Below are positions 42,859 through 51,130 of a stretch of DNA of 51,152 nt, piece by piece. Each line of letters begins with the position of its first letter. The first letter of the stretch is position 1. The stretch is taken from the NCBI RefSeq assembly GCF_001667775.1, contig NZ_LZJI01000231.1, forward strand, positions 1-51,152. The letters run 5' to 3'. The notes under the pieces were generated by a model, which saw only the letters and a program-made list of their open reading frames with translations, did no database searches and was not told the DNA's origin. The position numbers and the translations under genes are program-made. Source of the stretch: Mycobacterium sp. E1747 (lineage in GTDB: Bacteria; Actinomycetota; Actinomycetes; Mycobacteriales; Mycobacteriaceae).

Positions 42859-43593
42859 TCATCGTCCCCGCGGGTGGGCGTCGAGGACGGGCAGCAGGAA
42901 GTCGATGCGGTCGTCCAATTCGCTTGCCACCCGCCCGAATTCGGGATACCCAGCTCCCGACGGGTCGGGTAGGCTCCAGTGCGTCGTGGTGGTGACGCCG
43001 TGGTCGCGCGCGTACTCGCGCACCCTGTCACACAGCGTGATCACGCAGTCGAAGCGGCGCCGCGCCACCGCGGTCAACGGCTGCGGCCGCTGCGCCCCGA
43101 GGTCGATCCCATACCGGTCGCGCATGATTCGGATCGCGTCGCGGTGCAGGTGCGATTTGGGATGGCTGCCGGCGCTGGCGGCCCGGATGCGGCCCTGGCC
43201 CCGCCGCCGAAGCAACGCCTCGGCCATGGGCGAGCGCGCGCTGTTGCCCGAGCACAAGAACAGCACCGAGCGCACCGGCGGCCTGCCGCCGTGCGTCGGC
43301 GCCAGCGCCGGATGCAGCGCCTCGGCCGCCTCGCGGAACGCCCCGGCGCACCCCGTCGGGTTCAGCCGGTAGTAGGTGTCGCGGCCATCGAAACTGCTGC
43401 GCCGCGCGTCGACAAGGCCGGCTGAGCGCAGCAGCCGCAAGTGATACGAGATCAGGTTTTGCGGTTCGTCCACGGCGGCAGCCAATTCCCGCACCCGGAG
43501 ATCGGTGCCCGCCAGTTCCGTCAGCAGCGCCCAGCGCACCGGGTGCGACGCCATCTGCATCAGCGACGGAACCGTCGTCTTGCCTGCCGCCAC
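42859..43593 (-). CDS. ArsR repressor fused to a low-Mr phosphatase-type arsenate reductase
   Basis: A 244-aa fusion. Residues 1-85 are an ArsR/SmtB winged helix (SHPVRWALLTELAG, then VDEPQNLISYHLRLLRSAGLV). Residues 107-240 are a low-molecular-weight phosphatase/ArsC domain with the CX5R loop VLFLCSGNSARSPMAEALL (Cys114, Arg120) and the acid loop LPDPSG. Unlike the second ArsR here, the recognition-helix region has no Cys pair, so metal sensing may use other residues or pass through the ArsC domain. It starts with GTG 15 bases from an ArsR-type palindrome shared with the divergent permease, and is coupled to the multicopper oxidase. Confidence 0.9.
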   Translation of the reverse strand: MAAGKTTVPSLMQMASHPVRWALLTELAGTDLRVRELAAAVDEPQNLISYHLRLLRSAGLVDARRSSFDGRDTYYRLNPTGCAGAFREAAEALHPALAPTHGGRPPVRSVLFLCSGNSARSPMAEALLRRRGQGRIRAASAGSHPKSHLHRDAIRIMRDRYGIDLGAQRPQPLTAVARRRFDCVITLCDRVREYARDHGVTTTTHWSLPDPSGAGYPEFGRVASELDDRIDFLLPVLDAHPRGR

Positions 43594-43607
43594 GTCGCCG
43601 ACGATAC

Positions 43608-43623
43608 ATCAAACTCATTTGAT
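43608..43623. promoter_or_regulatory. ArsR-type operator in divergent promoter
   Basis: ATCAAACTCATTTGAT is a perfect inverted repeat (6-bp arms, 4-bp centre) midway between the divergent starts of the ArsR-ArsC fusion and the APC permease. The ATCAAA...TTTGAT half-site is the classic ArsR-family operator form. Occupancy would repress both directions until metalloid binds. Confidence 0.75.
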
Positions 43624-43659
43624 AGGTTTGGCCACTGCGGAGCGGTGAGGGAGACGCAA

Positions 43660-44907
43660 GTGGCCGACAGCAACGCGGGCGAGCTTCGCCGAAGCCTGGG
43701 TTTGTTTGACGCGGTGACGATCGGCTTGGGCTCGATGATCGGCGCCGGGATTTTCGCAGCACTGGGCCCGGCGGCGCGCGCGGCGGGCTCCGGGCTGCTG
43801 CCGGGCCTGGCGCTGGCCGCGGTCGTGGCCTACTGCAACGCCACCTCGTCCGCGCGCCTGGCCGCTCGCTATCCGGCCTCGGGCGGCACCTACGTGTACG
43901 GCCGCGAGCGGTTGGGCGAATTCTGGGGATACCTCGCGGGGTGGGGGTTCGTCGTCGGCAAGACCGCCTCGTGCGCGGCGATGGCCCTGACCATCGGCAC
44001 CTACGCGTGGCCCTCGCACGCGCACCCGGTGGCCGTCGCCGCGGTGGTCGGACTGACCGCGGTGAATTACGCCGGCGTGCAGAAGTCGGCCTGGCTCACC
44101 CGCGTCATCGTCGCGCTGGTCTTGGCCGTGCTGTCCGCGGTGGTCGTCGCCGCGTTCGCGTCGGGAGCGGCCGGCGCCGAACCCCTTCGTCCGCTGGGGA
44201 CCACCCTCGGCGGGGTGGTCCAGGCCGCGGGGCTGTTGTTCTTCGCCTTCGCCGGCTACGCGCGCATCGCCACCCTGGGCGAGGAGGTGCGCGACCCGGC
44301 GCGCACCATCCCCCGCGCGATACCGATCGCGCTCGCCATCGCGCTGGCCGTCTACGCGCTGGTGGCCGTGGCCGCGCTGTCGGTGCTCGGGCCGCGACGG
44401 CTCGGTGAAGCGACGGCGCCGCTCGTCGACACGGTGCGGGCCGCCGGGACGGGCTGGCTGGTTCCCGTCGTCCAGGTGGGCGCGGCCGTCGCGGCGCTGG
44501 GCTCGCTGTTGGCGCTGATCCTGGGCGTCTCGCGGACGACGCTGGCCATGGCTCGGGACCACCACCTGCCCCACGCCCTCGCCGCCGTGCACCCGCGCTT
44601 CGGAGTCCCCCACCGCGCGGAACTGCTGATCGGCCTCGTGGTGGCGATTTTGGCCGCCACCGCCGACCTGCGCAACGCGATAGGTTTCTCCTCCTTCGCC
44701 GTGCTGATCTACTACGCCGTCGCCAACGCGTCGGCGTTCACCCTGGGGCGTGACGAGGGCCGCCCCCACCGGGCGATCCCGCTCACCGGGCTGATGGGAT
44801 GCGTGCTCCTCGCGTTCGCGATGCCCCTGTCGTCGGTGGCATCGGGCCTGGCGGTGCTGGCCGTCGGCGTCGCCGCCTACGCGATTCGGCGGGTGCGGTC
44901 GAAGTAG
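43660..44907 (+). CDS. APC-superfamily amino-acid permease
   Basis: A 415-aa transporter with about 12 membrane helices. The first helix has the APC signature LGLFDAVTIGLGSMIGAGIFAALGPAA, then YPASGGTYVYGRERLGEFWGYLAGW, and LFFAFAGYARIATLGEEVRDPARTIPRAI in helix 6-7. Such proteins import amino acids, polyamines or similar with protons. The GTG at 43660 has GAGGGAG upstream. It shares a bidirectional promoter and ArsR-type palindrome with the ArsR-ArsC fusion, suggesting metalloid control. Transport of a thiol precursor or an organoarsenical are possibilities, unproven. Confidence 0.88.
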   Translation: MADSNAGELRRSLGLFDAVTIGLGSMIGAGIFAALGPAARAAGSGLLPGLALAAVVAYCNATSSARLAARYPASGGTYVYGRERLGEFWGYLAGWGFVVGKTASCAAMALTIGTYAWPSHAHPVAVAAVVGLTAVNYAGVQKSAWLTRVIVALVLAVLSAVVVAAFASGAAGAEPLRPLGTTLGGVVQAAGLLFFAFAGYARIATLGEEVRDPARTIPRAIPIALAIALAVYALVAVAALSVLGPRRLGEATAPLVDTVRAAGTGWLVPVVQVGAAVAALGSLLALILGVSRTTLAMARDHHLPHALAAVHPRFGVPHRAELLIGLVVAILAATADLRNAIGFSSFAVLIYYAVANASAFTLGRDEGRPHRAIPLTGLMGCVLLAFAMPLSSVASGLAVLAVGVAAYAIRRVRSK

Positions 44908-44924
44908 GGCTGGCGCACTGATTC

Positions 44925-44945
44925 GATATGTGTTTATATAGAAGT
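44925..44945 (+). promoter_or_regulatory. AT-rich promoter/operator of the ars operon
   Basis: ATATGTGTTTATAT is an imperfectly centred inverted repeat (ATAT arms), and TATATAG (44935-44941) sits 5 bases before GTG 44946. This fits a -10 element for a leaderless ArsR transcript, which an ArsR dimer bound here would block. The only strong AT run in the surrounding kilobase. Confidence 0.45.
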
Positions 44946-45272
44946 GTGTCTAATCAACCGATGTCATGCTGCACCGGCCTGGGGACGGCCGCCATGCCGG
45001 AGGCCCAGGCCGCGGAGCTGGCCGCGATGTTCAAGGCGCTCGGCGACCCGGTGCGCCTGAGGTTGTTGAGCCTGATCGCCAGCAATCCCGGCGGCGAGGC
45101 CTGCGTCTGCGAGATCTCGGCGACCTTCGACCTGTCGCAGCCGACGATCTCCCATCACCTCAAGCTGCTGCGCTCCGCCGGGCTGGTGGACTGCGAGCGG
45201 CGCGGGACCTGGGTGTACTACTGGGTTATTCCCCCCGCGCTGCAGCAACTTTCGTCGGTCCTGAAGCCATGA
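44946..45272 (+). CDS. arsR: ArsR-family arsenite-responsive repressor
   Basis: A 108-aa winged-helix repressor. The Cys53-Val-Cys55 pair in GGEACVCEISATFDLSQPTISHHL is the classic arsenite/antimonite-binding motif at the start of the DNA-recognition region (ELCVCDL in plasmid ArsR). Cys8-Cys9 near the N-terminus and Cys83 may add ligands. GTG at 44946 gives a family-like start (MSNQPMSCC); ATG 44928 would lie inside the promoter-like AT run. First gene of the operon; ATGA overlap with the efflux gene. Confidence 0.92.
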   Translation: MSNQPMSCCTGLGTAAMPEAQAAELAAMFKALGDPVRLRLLSLIASNPGGEACVCEISATFDLSQPTISHHLKLLRSAGLVDCERRGTWVYYWVIPPALQQLSSVLKP

Positions 45273-46330
45273 CGGGCACCCAGACGGCGGCCCCGACCCG
45301 CCTCCCAACCATGGACCGGTATCTGCCGGTCTGGATCGGCGCGGCGATGGCCACCGGCCTGGCGTTGGGGCGAATCGTTCCCGGGCTGGGATCGGCGCTG
45401 GGCACCGTTGCCATTCAAGGTGTTTCGCTACCGATCGCGATCGGCCTGCTGGTGATGATGTACCCGGTGCTGGCCAAGGTTCGCTATGACCGGCTCGACG
45501 AAGTCACCGCCGACCGCAAGCTCATGGTCTCCTCGGTGTTGCTCAACTGGGTGGTCGGGCCGGCGGTCATGTTCGCGTTGGCCTGGTCGTTGCTGCCCGA
45601 CCTGCCGGAGTACCGCACCGGCCTGATCATCGTCGGGCTGGCCCGCTGCATCGCCATGGTCATCATCTGGAACGACCTGGCCTGCGGGGATCGCGAGGCC
45701 GCGGCCGTGCTGGTCGCCCTGAATTCACTGTTCCAGGTGGTGATGTTCGCCGCGCTGGGCTGGTTCTACCTGTCGGTGCTGCCCGGGTGGCTGGGCCTGA
45801 CCCAAACCGGGATCGACGTCTCCCCGTGGCAGATCGCCAAGGCGGTGCTCATCTTCCTCGGCATTCCGCTGCTGGCCGGCTACTCCTCGCGCCGGTTGGG
45901 GGAACGGTTCCGGGGCCGCGACTGGTATGAGTCGCGGTTCCTACCCCGCATCGGGCCGTGGGCGCTGTATGGGTTGTTGTTCACCATCGTGATTCTCTTT
46001 GCGCTGCAGGGCCAACAAATCACTTCCCGGCCATGGGACGTGGCCCGCATCGCGATCCCGCTGCTGGCCTACTTCGCGATCATGTGGGCCGGCGGGTATG
46101 CCCTGGGGCACGCGCTGCGCCTCGGCTACGCCCGCACCGCCACCCTCGCGTTCACCGCCGCCGGCAACAACTTCGAGCTGGCCATCGCGGTGGCCGTCGC
46201 GACCTACGGTGTCACGTCGGGGCAGGCCCTGGCCGGGGTCGTCGGCCCCTTGATCGAGGTGCCGGTGCTGGTCGGCCTGGTCTATGTTTCACTGGCGCTG
46301 CGGTCACGGGTGTTCGCCGATGGCCGGTAA
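45269..46330 (+). CDS. arsB: ACR3-family arsenite efflux permease
   Basis: A 353-aa membrane transporter with ten helices of the ACR3 (BASS superfamily) type. The conserved helix-4 Cys needed for arsenite transport is in GLARCIAMVIIWNDLACGD, and AAGNNFELAIAVAVATYG is the conserved late-helix segment. It pumps As(III) out using the proton gradient. In M. tuberculosis the equivalent protein is fused to ArsC (Rv2643); here efflux and reductase are separate but their genes overlap by 11 bases. Confidence 0.93.
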   Translation: MTGTQTAAPTRLPTMDRYLPVWIGAAMATGLALGRIVPGLGSALGTVAIQGVSLPIAIGLLVMMYPVLAKVRYDRLDEVTADRKLMVSSVLLNWVVGPAVMFALAWSLLPDLPEYRTGLIIVGLARCIAMVIIWNDLACGDREAAAVLVALNSLFQVVMFAALGWFYLSVLPGWLGLTQTGIDVSPWQIAKAVLIFLGIPLLAGYSSRRLGERFRGRDWYESRFLPRIGPWALYGLLFTIVILFALQGQQITSRPWDVARIAIPLLAYFAIMWAGGYALGHALRLGYARTATLAFTAAGNNFELAIAVAVATYGVTSGQALAGVVGPLIEVPVLVGLVYVSLALRSRVFADGR

Positions 46331-46733
46331 GCCCAGCGTTCTTTTCGTCTGCGTGCACAACGCCGGACGCTCCCAGATGGCCGCCGCGCTGCTGAACCGG
46401 CTGGCGCAAGGCCGCATCGAAGTCCGTTCCGCAGGAACGCAACCCGCCGACGAGGTCAACCCCGTCGCCGTCGCCGCCATGGCCGAGCGGGGCATCGACA
46501 TCACCGCGGCCAAACCGAAAGTCCTCAACGGCGCGGACGTTCAGATCAGCGACGTGGTGATCACCATGGGCTGCGGCGACACCTGCCCCTACTTTCCGGG
46601 AGTGTCCTACCGCGACTGGAAAGTGCCCGACCCCGCAGGCCAGCCGCTGGCCACCGTGCGCGCGATCCGCGACGACATCGCCCGGCGCGTCGAGGCGCTG
46701 ATCGCCGAACTCCTGCCCACCACAACCCCATAG
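46320..46733 (+). CDS. arsC: Arsenate reductase (low-Mr phosphatase fold)
   Basis: A 137-aa arsenate reductase. The catalytic CX5R loop is VLFVCVHNAGRSQMAAALL (Cys11, Arg17); the redox Cys85 and Cys89 lie in MGCGDTCPYFPG, and WKVPDPAG provides the general acid. The three-cysteine relay is that of thioredoxin-linked ArsC, reducing As(V) to As(III) for the adjacent ACR3 pump. ATG at 46320 overlaps the acr3 stop by 11 bases; longer frame from 46284 lacks support. More typical of ArsC than the fused domain at 42859-43593. Confidence 0.93.
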   Translation: MAGKPSVLFVCVHNAGRSQMAAALLNRLAQGRIEVRSAGTQPADEVNPVAVAAMAERGIDITAAKPKVLNGADVQISDVVITMGCGDTCPYFPGVSYRDWKVPDPAGQPLATVRAIRDDIARRVEALIAELLPTTTP

Positions 46734-46758
46734 CCGCACGGAAAAGGAAGGACACCCC

Positions 46759-47175
46759 ATGTCTCGTGTGCAACTCGCCCTCAACGTCGACGACCTCGAC
46801 GCGGCGATCGCGTTCTACTCCAAGCTGTTCAACGCCGAACCGGCCAAGGTCAAACCCGGCTACGCCAACTTCGCGATCGCCGAGCCACCGCTGAAGCTGG
46901 TGCTGCTAGAGAACCCCGGTCACGGTGGCAGCCTCAACCACCTCGGCGTGGAGGTCGCGGACAGCGACACCGTGCACGCCGAAATCGGGCGCCTGGCCGG
47001 GCAAGGGCTGGTGACCGAGGAGGAGCTCGACACCACCTGCTGCTTCGCCAACCAGGACAAAGTGTGGGTCACCGGCCCCGGCGGGGAGCGCTGGGAGGTC
47101 TACACCGTCATCGCCGACTCCGACACCTTCGGACCGGGCACCGACCAGGCCGAAGCCGCCTGCTGCCAGGGCTAG
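46759..47175 (+). CDS. arsI: ArsI/CadI-type dioxygenase (C-As lyase family)
   Basis: A 138-aa vicinal-oxygen-chelate protein very like CadI (Rv2641) and ArsI. The Fe(II) site residues are Gln5, His61 and Glu113; Cys94-Cys95 in DTTCCFANQDKVWVTG is the trivalent-arsenical binding pair, with Lys101 nearby. ArsI cleaves the C-As bond of methylarsenite to give inorganic As(III), which the ACR3 pump can export. A second CC pair is at the C-terminus (AACCQG). AAGGAAGG precedes the ATG. Last recognisable gene of the ars operon. Confidence 0.92.
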   Translation: MSRVQLALNVDDLDAAIAFYSKLFNAEPAKVKPGYANFAIAEPPLKLVLLENPGHGGSLNHLGVEVADSDTVHAEIGRLAGQGLVTEEELDTTCCFANQDKVWVTGPGGERWEVYTVIADSDTFGPGTDQAEAACCQG

Positions 47176-47222
47176 CCGGGCCCGCACGGTTCCCCTGCGG
47201 GCCGGATGGGAAGACTGACCGG

Positions 47223-47720
47223 ATGGCCGACCCAAGAGAAGACGCATTCGAAAAGCTCGTCTCGGTGCTGAACTACCCGATGTACGTCGTGACGACGCGG
47301 GCCCAGGGCGTGGCGGCGGGCTGCCTGGTCGGCTTCGCCAGTCAGACCAGCATCCACCCGCCCCGCTTCCTGGTGGGCCTGTCCAGGAAGAACCACACGT
47401 TCCGCGTCGCTACCAAGGCGACCCACCTGGCCGTGCACGTCTTCGACCACGAGCACCTCGACGTCGTGGAGCTGTTCGGCAGCCAGACCGGCGACACCGT
47501 GGACAAGTTCGACCGCTGCTCGTGGCACAGCGGCCCGGCGCAGCTGCCCATCCTGGACGACGCGGCCGCCTGGTTCGCCGGCGAGATTCTCGAACGGTTC
47601 TCCCTGGGCGACCACGTCGGGCATCTGCTCGCGCCGGTGGACGGCCGCCCACCACGGGAGCTGGAGAGCTGGGTGTCTTTCGGCGACGTCCGGCATCTGG
47701 AACCCGGCCACGAGGCGTAG
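47223..47720 (+). CDS. Flavin reductase-like FMN-binding protein
   Basis: A 165-aa split-barrel flavoprotein: YPMYVVTTRAQGVAAGCLVGFASQTSIHPPRFLVGLS and NHTFRVATKATHLAVHVF are the flavin-reductase signature. It would use NAD(P)H to reduce FMN/FAD for a two-component monooxygenase or for flavin-dependent reductions. The HsaA-like oxygenase at 32551 needs such a partner but is 14 kb away, so pairing is only possible. The stop is 2 bases before the RibD-like start. Confidence 0.85.
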   Translation: MADPREDAFEKLVSVLNYPMYVVTTRAQGVAAGCLVGFASQTSIHPPRFLVGLSRKNHTFRVATKATHLAVHVFDHEHLDVVELFGSQTGDTVDKFDRCSWHSGPAQLPILDDAAAWFAGEILERFSLGDHVGHLLAPVDGRPPRELESWVSFGDVRHLEPGHEA

Positions 47721-47722
47721 CC

Positions 47723-48406
47723 GTGGCTCCCCGCGTGGGCACCGTCGCCGACATCACCGAGCTCGCATCGTTCTACGCCGACGCCCCGCCGGGCGTGCGG
47801 GTCAACATGATCTTCAGCGCCGACGGCGCCGCGGCGTTCGGCGGCCGGGCCGGTCCGCTGTCGTGCCCCACCGATCAGCAGCTCTTGAAGATCCTGCGGG
47901 GCCACGCCGACGTGGTCCTGGTGGGCGCCGGCACCGCCCGCGCCGAGAACTACGGCCCGGTCCGGCTCACCGGTGGGGGCCGGACCGCACCGCCGCCGAT
48001 CGCGGTGGTCAGCCGCAGCGGCCGACTGCCCGCCAGGCTGCTCGGCGACCCCGATCAGCCCCCGATCGTGGTGACCTGCGCGCAAGCGGCGGCGCTCGAC
48101 GACCCCGGCGACGGGCGGCGGGTGCTGGTGGCGGGCGACGATTCCGTGGATATGGCGGGCGCCGTCGCGCTGCTGCGCGAACGGGGCCTGCACCGCATCC
48201 TGTGTGAGGGCGGCCCGACCCTGCTCGACGAGTTGGTGGAGGCCGACGCCGTCGATGAGATCTGCGTGACTTTGGCCCCCAAACTCGCCGCAAGCCAGCC
48301 GGTGGGCCGGCGCCCGACCGCGTCGACGCTGCCCGCACCGGTGACGATGCACCTCGAGCACGCGCTGGTGTGCGACGGCTACGTGTTCTTGCGCTACCGC
48401 CGCTGA
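47723..48406 (+). CDS. RibD C-terminal-domain (pyrimidine reductase-like) protein
   Basis: A 227-aa dihydrofolate-reductase-fold protein of the RibD C-terminal group: VRVNMIFSADGAAAFGGRAGPLS, VLVGAGTARAENYGPVRL and ILCEGGPTLLDELVEADAVDEICVTLAP. Stand-alone forms without the deaminase domain are common in actinobacteria and may act in riboflavin-like or F420-related reductions. The GTG at 47723 follows the flavin reductase stop by 2 bases, making an operon. Confidence 0.87.
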   Translation: MAPRVGTVADITELASFYADAPPGVRVNMIFSADGAAAFGGRAGPLSCPTDQQLLKILRGHADVVLVGAGTARAENYGPVRLTGGGRTAPPPIAVVSRSGRLPARLLGDPDQPPIVVTCAQAAALDDPGDGRRVLVAGDDSVDMAGAVALLRERGLHRILCEGGPTLLDELVEADAVDEICVTLAPKLAASQPVGRRPTASTLPAPVTMHLEHALVCDGYVFLRYRR

Positions 48407-48552
48407 TTCCGCTCGACATGCAGTCGGGGAAAGCCCTTCCTATGATGGAACTGCCCGGTTTGACACCCGTATCGAATCGCCTGCGCGGCATGGTTTTAGA
48501 GATCCTCGCCGTCCACTTTGTCGAGCCATACACCAGGAGGACTATCGGCCAG

Positions 48553-48894
48553 GTGAGCAGCTCAAACGACGACCATGACTACCGCAATCTGGCGGTGAAC
48601 CGGCTGCGGCCGAGCGAACTTCAGTGGGCGCTGAACCACGACGCCGTGCACGGGATCGCTTACGCCTTCAAGAATCCGGTTGCCGTCGCCGAATCCCTCG
48701 ACGATCCGGACGACGACAGAATGACCTACCTCATCCGCGTCAAGCGCGACGACCTGGCCAACGCCTTCGGCAAGATCAACGACTGGATCACCGAAAACCC
48801 CGGCCCCGCCGGGATGCAGGCCTTCGGATTCGTCCGCGCGCTGTCCCGCGAAGGGCTGACCGAACGCGCCGGCGGTGACGACGAACTCCACTGA
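48553..48894 (+). CDS. Conserved-looking small acidic protein
   Basis: A 113-aa soluble protein: DYRNLAVNRLRPSELQWALNHDAVHGIAYAFKNPV, ESLDDPDDDRMTYLIRVKRDDLANAFGKINDWITENP and AGMQAFGFVRALSREGL. AGGAGG lies 12 bases before GTG 48553; in-frame ATGs upstream to 48370 have poorer context and non-family residues. No domain recognised. It lies 100 bp before pknE on the same strand. Confidence 0.65.
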   Translation: MSSSNDDHDYRNLAVNRLRPSELQWALNHDAVHGIAYAFKNPVAVAESLDDPDDDRMTYLIRVKRDDLANAFGKINDWITENPGPAGMQAFGFVRALSREGLTERAGGDDELH

Positions 48895-48994
48895 TCCCGC
48901 CGTCCGATTAGCTGGCTTTCGTTATTCGCCGTGCCCAGCGGCCTGGAAAACCTTAGCCTTATGCCTGCGCACGGTCGGTGACTGAGGAGTCGGG

Positions 48995-50776
48995 ATGGGT
49001 GACACGACCGCGGACTCGCGGGAGGGTTCGCAGTTCGGTCCATATCTGCTGCGGCGGCTGATCGGTCGCGGCGGGATGGGCGATGTCTATGAGGCCGAGG
49101 ACACGGTCCGGGAGCGCACGGTCGCCCTGAAGCTGATGTCGCAGACGCTGTCCAACGACCCCGTCTTCCGCTCCCGCATGCAGCGCGAGGCCCGCACCGC
49201 CGGCCGATTGCAGGAACCGCACGTCGTGCCGATTCACGACTTCGGCGAGATCGACGGCCAGCTCTACGTCGACATGCGCCTGATCGACGGCAAGGACCTG
49301 GCCGGCATGCTGAGCCGGTACGGGCCGCTGTCCCCGCCGCGGGCGGTGGCCATCGTCCGCCAGATCGGCTCGGCGCTCGACGCCGCCCACGCTGCCGGGG
49401 TCCTGCATCGCGACGTGAAACCGGAGAACATCCTGGTGAGCGGCGACGACTTCGCGTACCTGGTCGACTTCGGCATCGCCAGCGCCACCGCCGACGAGAA
49501 GCTGACGCAGATCGGCACCACCGTGGGCACGGTCAAGTACATGGCTCCGGAGCGGTTCAGCGACTCCGACGTCACCCATCGCGCCGACATCTACGCGTTG
49601 GCCTGCGTCCTGTACGAGTGCCTGACCGGATCCCCGCCGTACACCGGTGACCAGATCAGCGTGATGGGCGCCCACCTGCACCAGGCGATCCCGAAGCCCA
49701 GCGCCGCGCGGCCCGGCATCCCGGTCGCCTTCGACGGAGTGATCGCCCGCGGCATGGCCAAGAACCCCGCGGACCGCTACGCCACCTGCGGTGACCTCTC
49801 GGCGGCCGCCTACTCCGCCCTCGCCGAACCCGACCGGGACCGGGCCACCGACATCCTGCAGCGCAGCCAGGTGGCGCGGATGCCTGCCGCATTCGCCAGC
49901 CAGCAGTCCGCCGGGATCGCCCAGGCCACGCCCGTGCACGCCCCCTCGTCCGCCCCGATCTGGGCCTCCCCGCCGCCCGGCGGCCCGGCGCCCCAGCCGA
50001 CGGGATGGAGCGCCGGGCCCACCTGGGGCCCCAGCACCGCCGGGGTGGCGCCGCCCTGGGGTCAACCGCCGCGGCCGAGTAGGAAACCCTGGCTGTGGGT
50101 GGGCGTCGCCGCCACCGCCCTGGTGGCCATCGTGGGCGTCGCGCTCGCCGTAATCCGGCCCTGGGAGTCGGCGTCCCCGCCGGAGCCGACCAAGCCACCG
50201 CCTCCGCCGGACGCGGTCGCGTTGCGGGTGCTCGACGACGGCGTGTTCGTGGGCAGCTCGGCCGCCTCGACGACCATCGACATCTTCAACGAACCGATCT
50301 GCCCGCCGTGCGGCAGCTTCATCCGGTCGAATGCGGGCGACATCGAAACCGCCGTCAACAACAAGAAGCTCGCGGTGCGCTATCACCTGCTCGACTTCCT
50401 CGACGACAAGTCGCACAGCAAGAACTACTCGACCCGGGCGGTGGCGGCGTCGTACTGCGTCGCGGCGCAAAACGATGCCAAGACGTACACCGCCTTCTAT
50501 TCGGGCTTGTTCGCCAGCAACTTCCAGCCGGCGGAGGACGCCGCGGAGGACCGCACCGACGGCGAACTGGCCCAGCTGGCCAAGAACGTCGGCGCGGACA
50601 CCGACGTGCTGACGTGCATCAAGTCCGGGGACGACGTGGGCACGGGCAAGGCGAAGTCCGCGGCCGGGTACGCGACGCTGTCCGGGCTCAACGCCAATTC
50701 GACGCCCTTCGTGTGGGACGGCACCGCGTCGGTGAACTACTCCGACCCGACCTGGCTGACGAAGCTCATCGGGTAG
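48995..50776 (+). CDS. pknE: Serine/threonine protein kinase PknE
   Basis: A 593-aa transmembrane kinase matching M. tuberculosis PknE (566 aa) along its length. Kinase domain 15-275: glycine loop GRGGMGDVYEAED, Lys46, catalytic HRDVKPEN (Asp140), DFG (158-160), activation-loop Thr171/175/176/179 and APERFS. Then a Pro-rich linker, one membrane helix (about 364-387) and an extracytoplasmic DsbA/thioredoxin-like sensor with CPPC (436-439) in NEPICPPCGSF. PknE has been linked to nitric-oxide stress survival and apoptosis control. The ATG at 48995 begins MGDTTADSREGSQFGPY. The longer linker accounts for the size difference. Confidence 0.95.
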   Translation: MGDTTADSREGSQFGPYLLRRLIGRGGMGDVYEAEDTVRERTVALKLMSQTLSNDPVFRSRMQREARTAGRLQEPHVVPIHDFGEIDGQLYVDMRLIDGKDLAGMLSRYGPLSPPRAVAIVRQIGSALDAAHAAGVLHRDVKPENILVSGDDFAYLVDFGIASATADEKLTQIGTTVGTVKYMAPERFSDSDVTHRADIYALACVLYECLTGSPPYTGDQISVMGAHLHQAIPKPSAARPGIPVAFDGVIARGMAKNPADRYATCGDLSAAAYSALAEPDRDRATDILQRSQVARMPAAFASQQSAGIAQATPVHAPSSAPIWASPPPGGPAPQPTGWSAGPTWGPSTAGVAPPWGQPPRPSRKPWLWVGVAATALVAIVGVALAVIRPWESASPPEPTKPPPPPDAVALRVLDDGVFVGSSAASTTIDIFNEPICPPCGSFIRSNAGDIETAVNNKKLAVRYHLLDFLDDKSHSKNYSTRAVAASYCVAAQNDAKTYTAFYSGLFASNFQPAEDAAEDRTDGELAQLAKNVGADTDVLTCIKSGDDVGTGKAKSAAGYATLSGLNANSTPFVWDGTASVNYSDPTWLTKLIG

Positions 50777-50779
50777 CGG

Positions 50780-51130
50780 GTGATGATCGATGACACCCGG
50801 GCGAGCGACGACGACCGGAACCGGACCTGCGAGGCGCTCGACGCGGCGCTCGGTGACGGTCAGCTGTCGACCGAAGAGCACCGCGAGCGGGTAAGCGCCG
50901 CCACCCGGGCCACGACGCTGCGCGAGCTGCGGTCGCTGGTGGCCGACCTGCAGATCCACCCGACGCCCGCGCGCCCGCCGTCGCCGCCGTCCGGACTTGT
51001 CGGACGACGGACGTGGATCGCGGTGGCCGTTGCGCTGGTGCTGCTCGGCGCCGGCGTCGCCTGGGGCCTACAGCGCGACATCAACTTGAGCGCCACCGTC
51101 CACTGTTTGACCGTGTGCTCGGCCTCGTAG
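50780..51130 (+). CDS. DUF1707 (SHOCT-like) membrane protein with a foreign C-terminal tail
   Basis: A 116-aa protein: an N-terminal DUF1707 domain (DRNRTCEALDAALGDGQLSTEEHRERVSAATRATTLRELRSLVADL, residues 13-57), a Pro-rich spacer and one membrane helix (about 78-96). The last 17 residues (from NLSATVH) are encoded by the antisense of a kinase N-lobe fragment (51076-51152), so the original C-terminus was probably replaced by recombination. GTG 50780 or ATG 50783, 3-6 bases after the pknE stop, suggests co-transcription with pknE. Confidence 0.75.
   Translation: MMIDDTRASDDDRNRTCEALDAALGDGQLSTEEHRERVSAATRATTLRELRSLVADLQIHPTPARPPSPPSGLVGRRTWIAVAVALVLLGAGVAWGLQRDINLSATVHCLTVCSAS

Noticed and set aside
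43660..44907. APC permease as the arsenite exporter
   Set aside because: It has the APC amino-acid permease signature and no ArsB/ACR3 features; the exporter is the ACR3 gene at 45269.
45273..46330. ACR3-ArsC fusion as in M. tuberculosis Rv2643
   Set aside because: The acr3 stop codon is intact and arsC starts in another frame with an 11-base overlap, so the proteins are separate.
48959..50959. A 666-codon minus-strand open frame
   Set aside because: Antisense to pknE; low-complexity Arg/Gly/Val/His composition and no motif.
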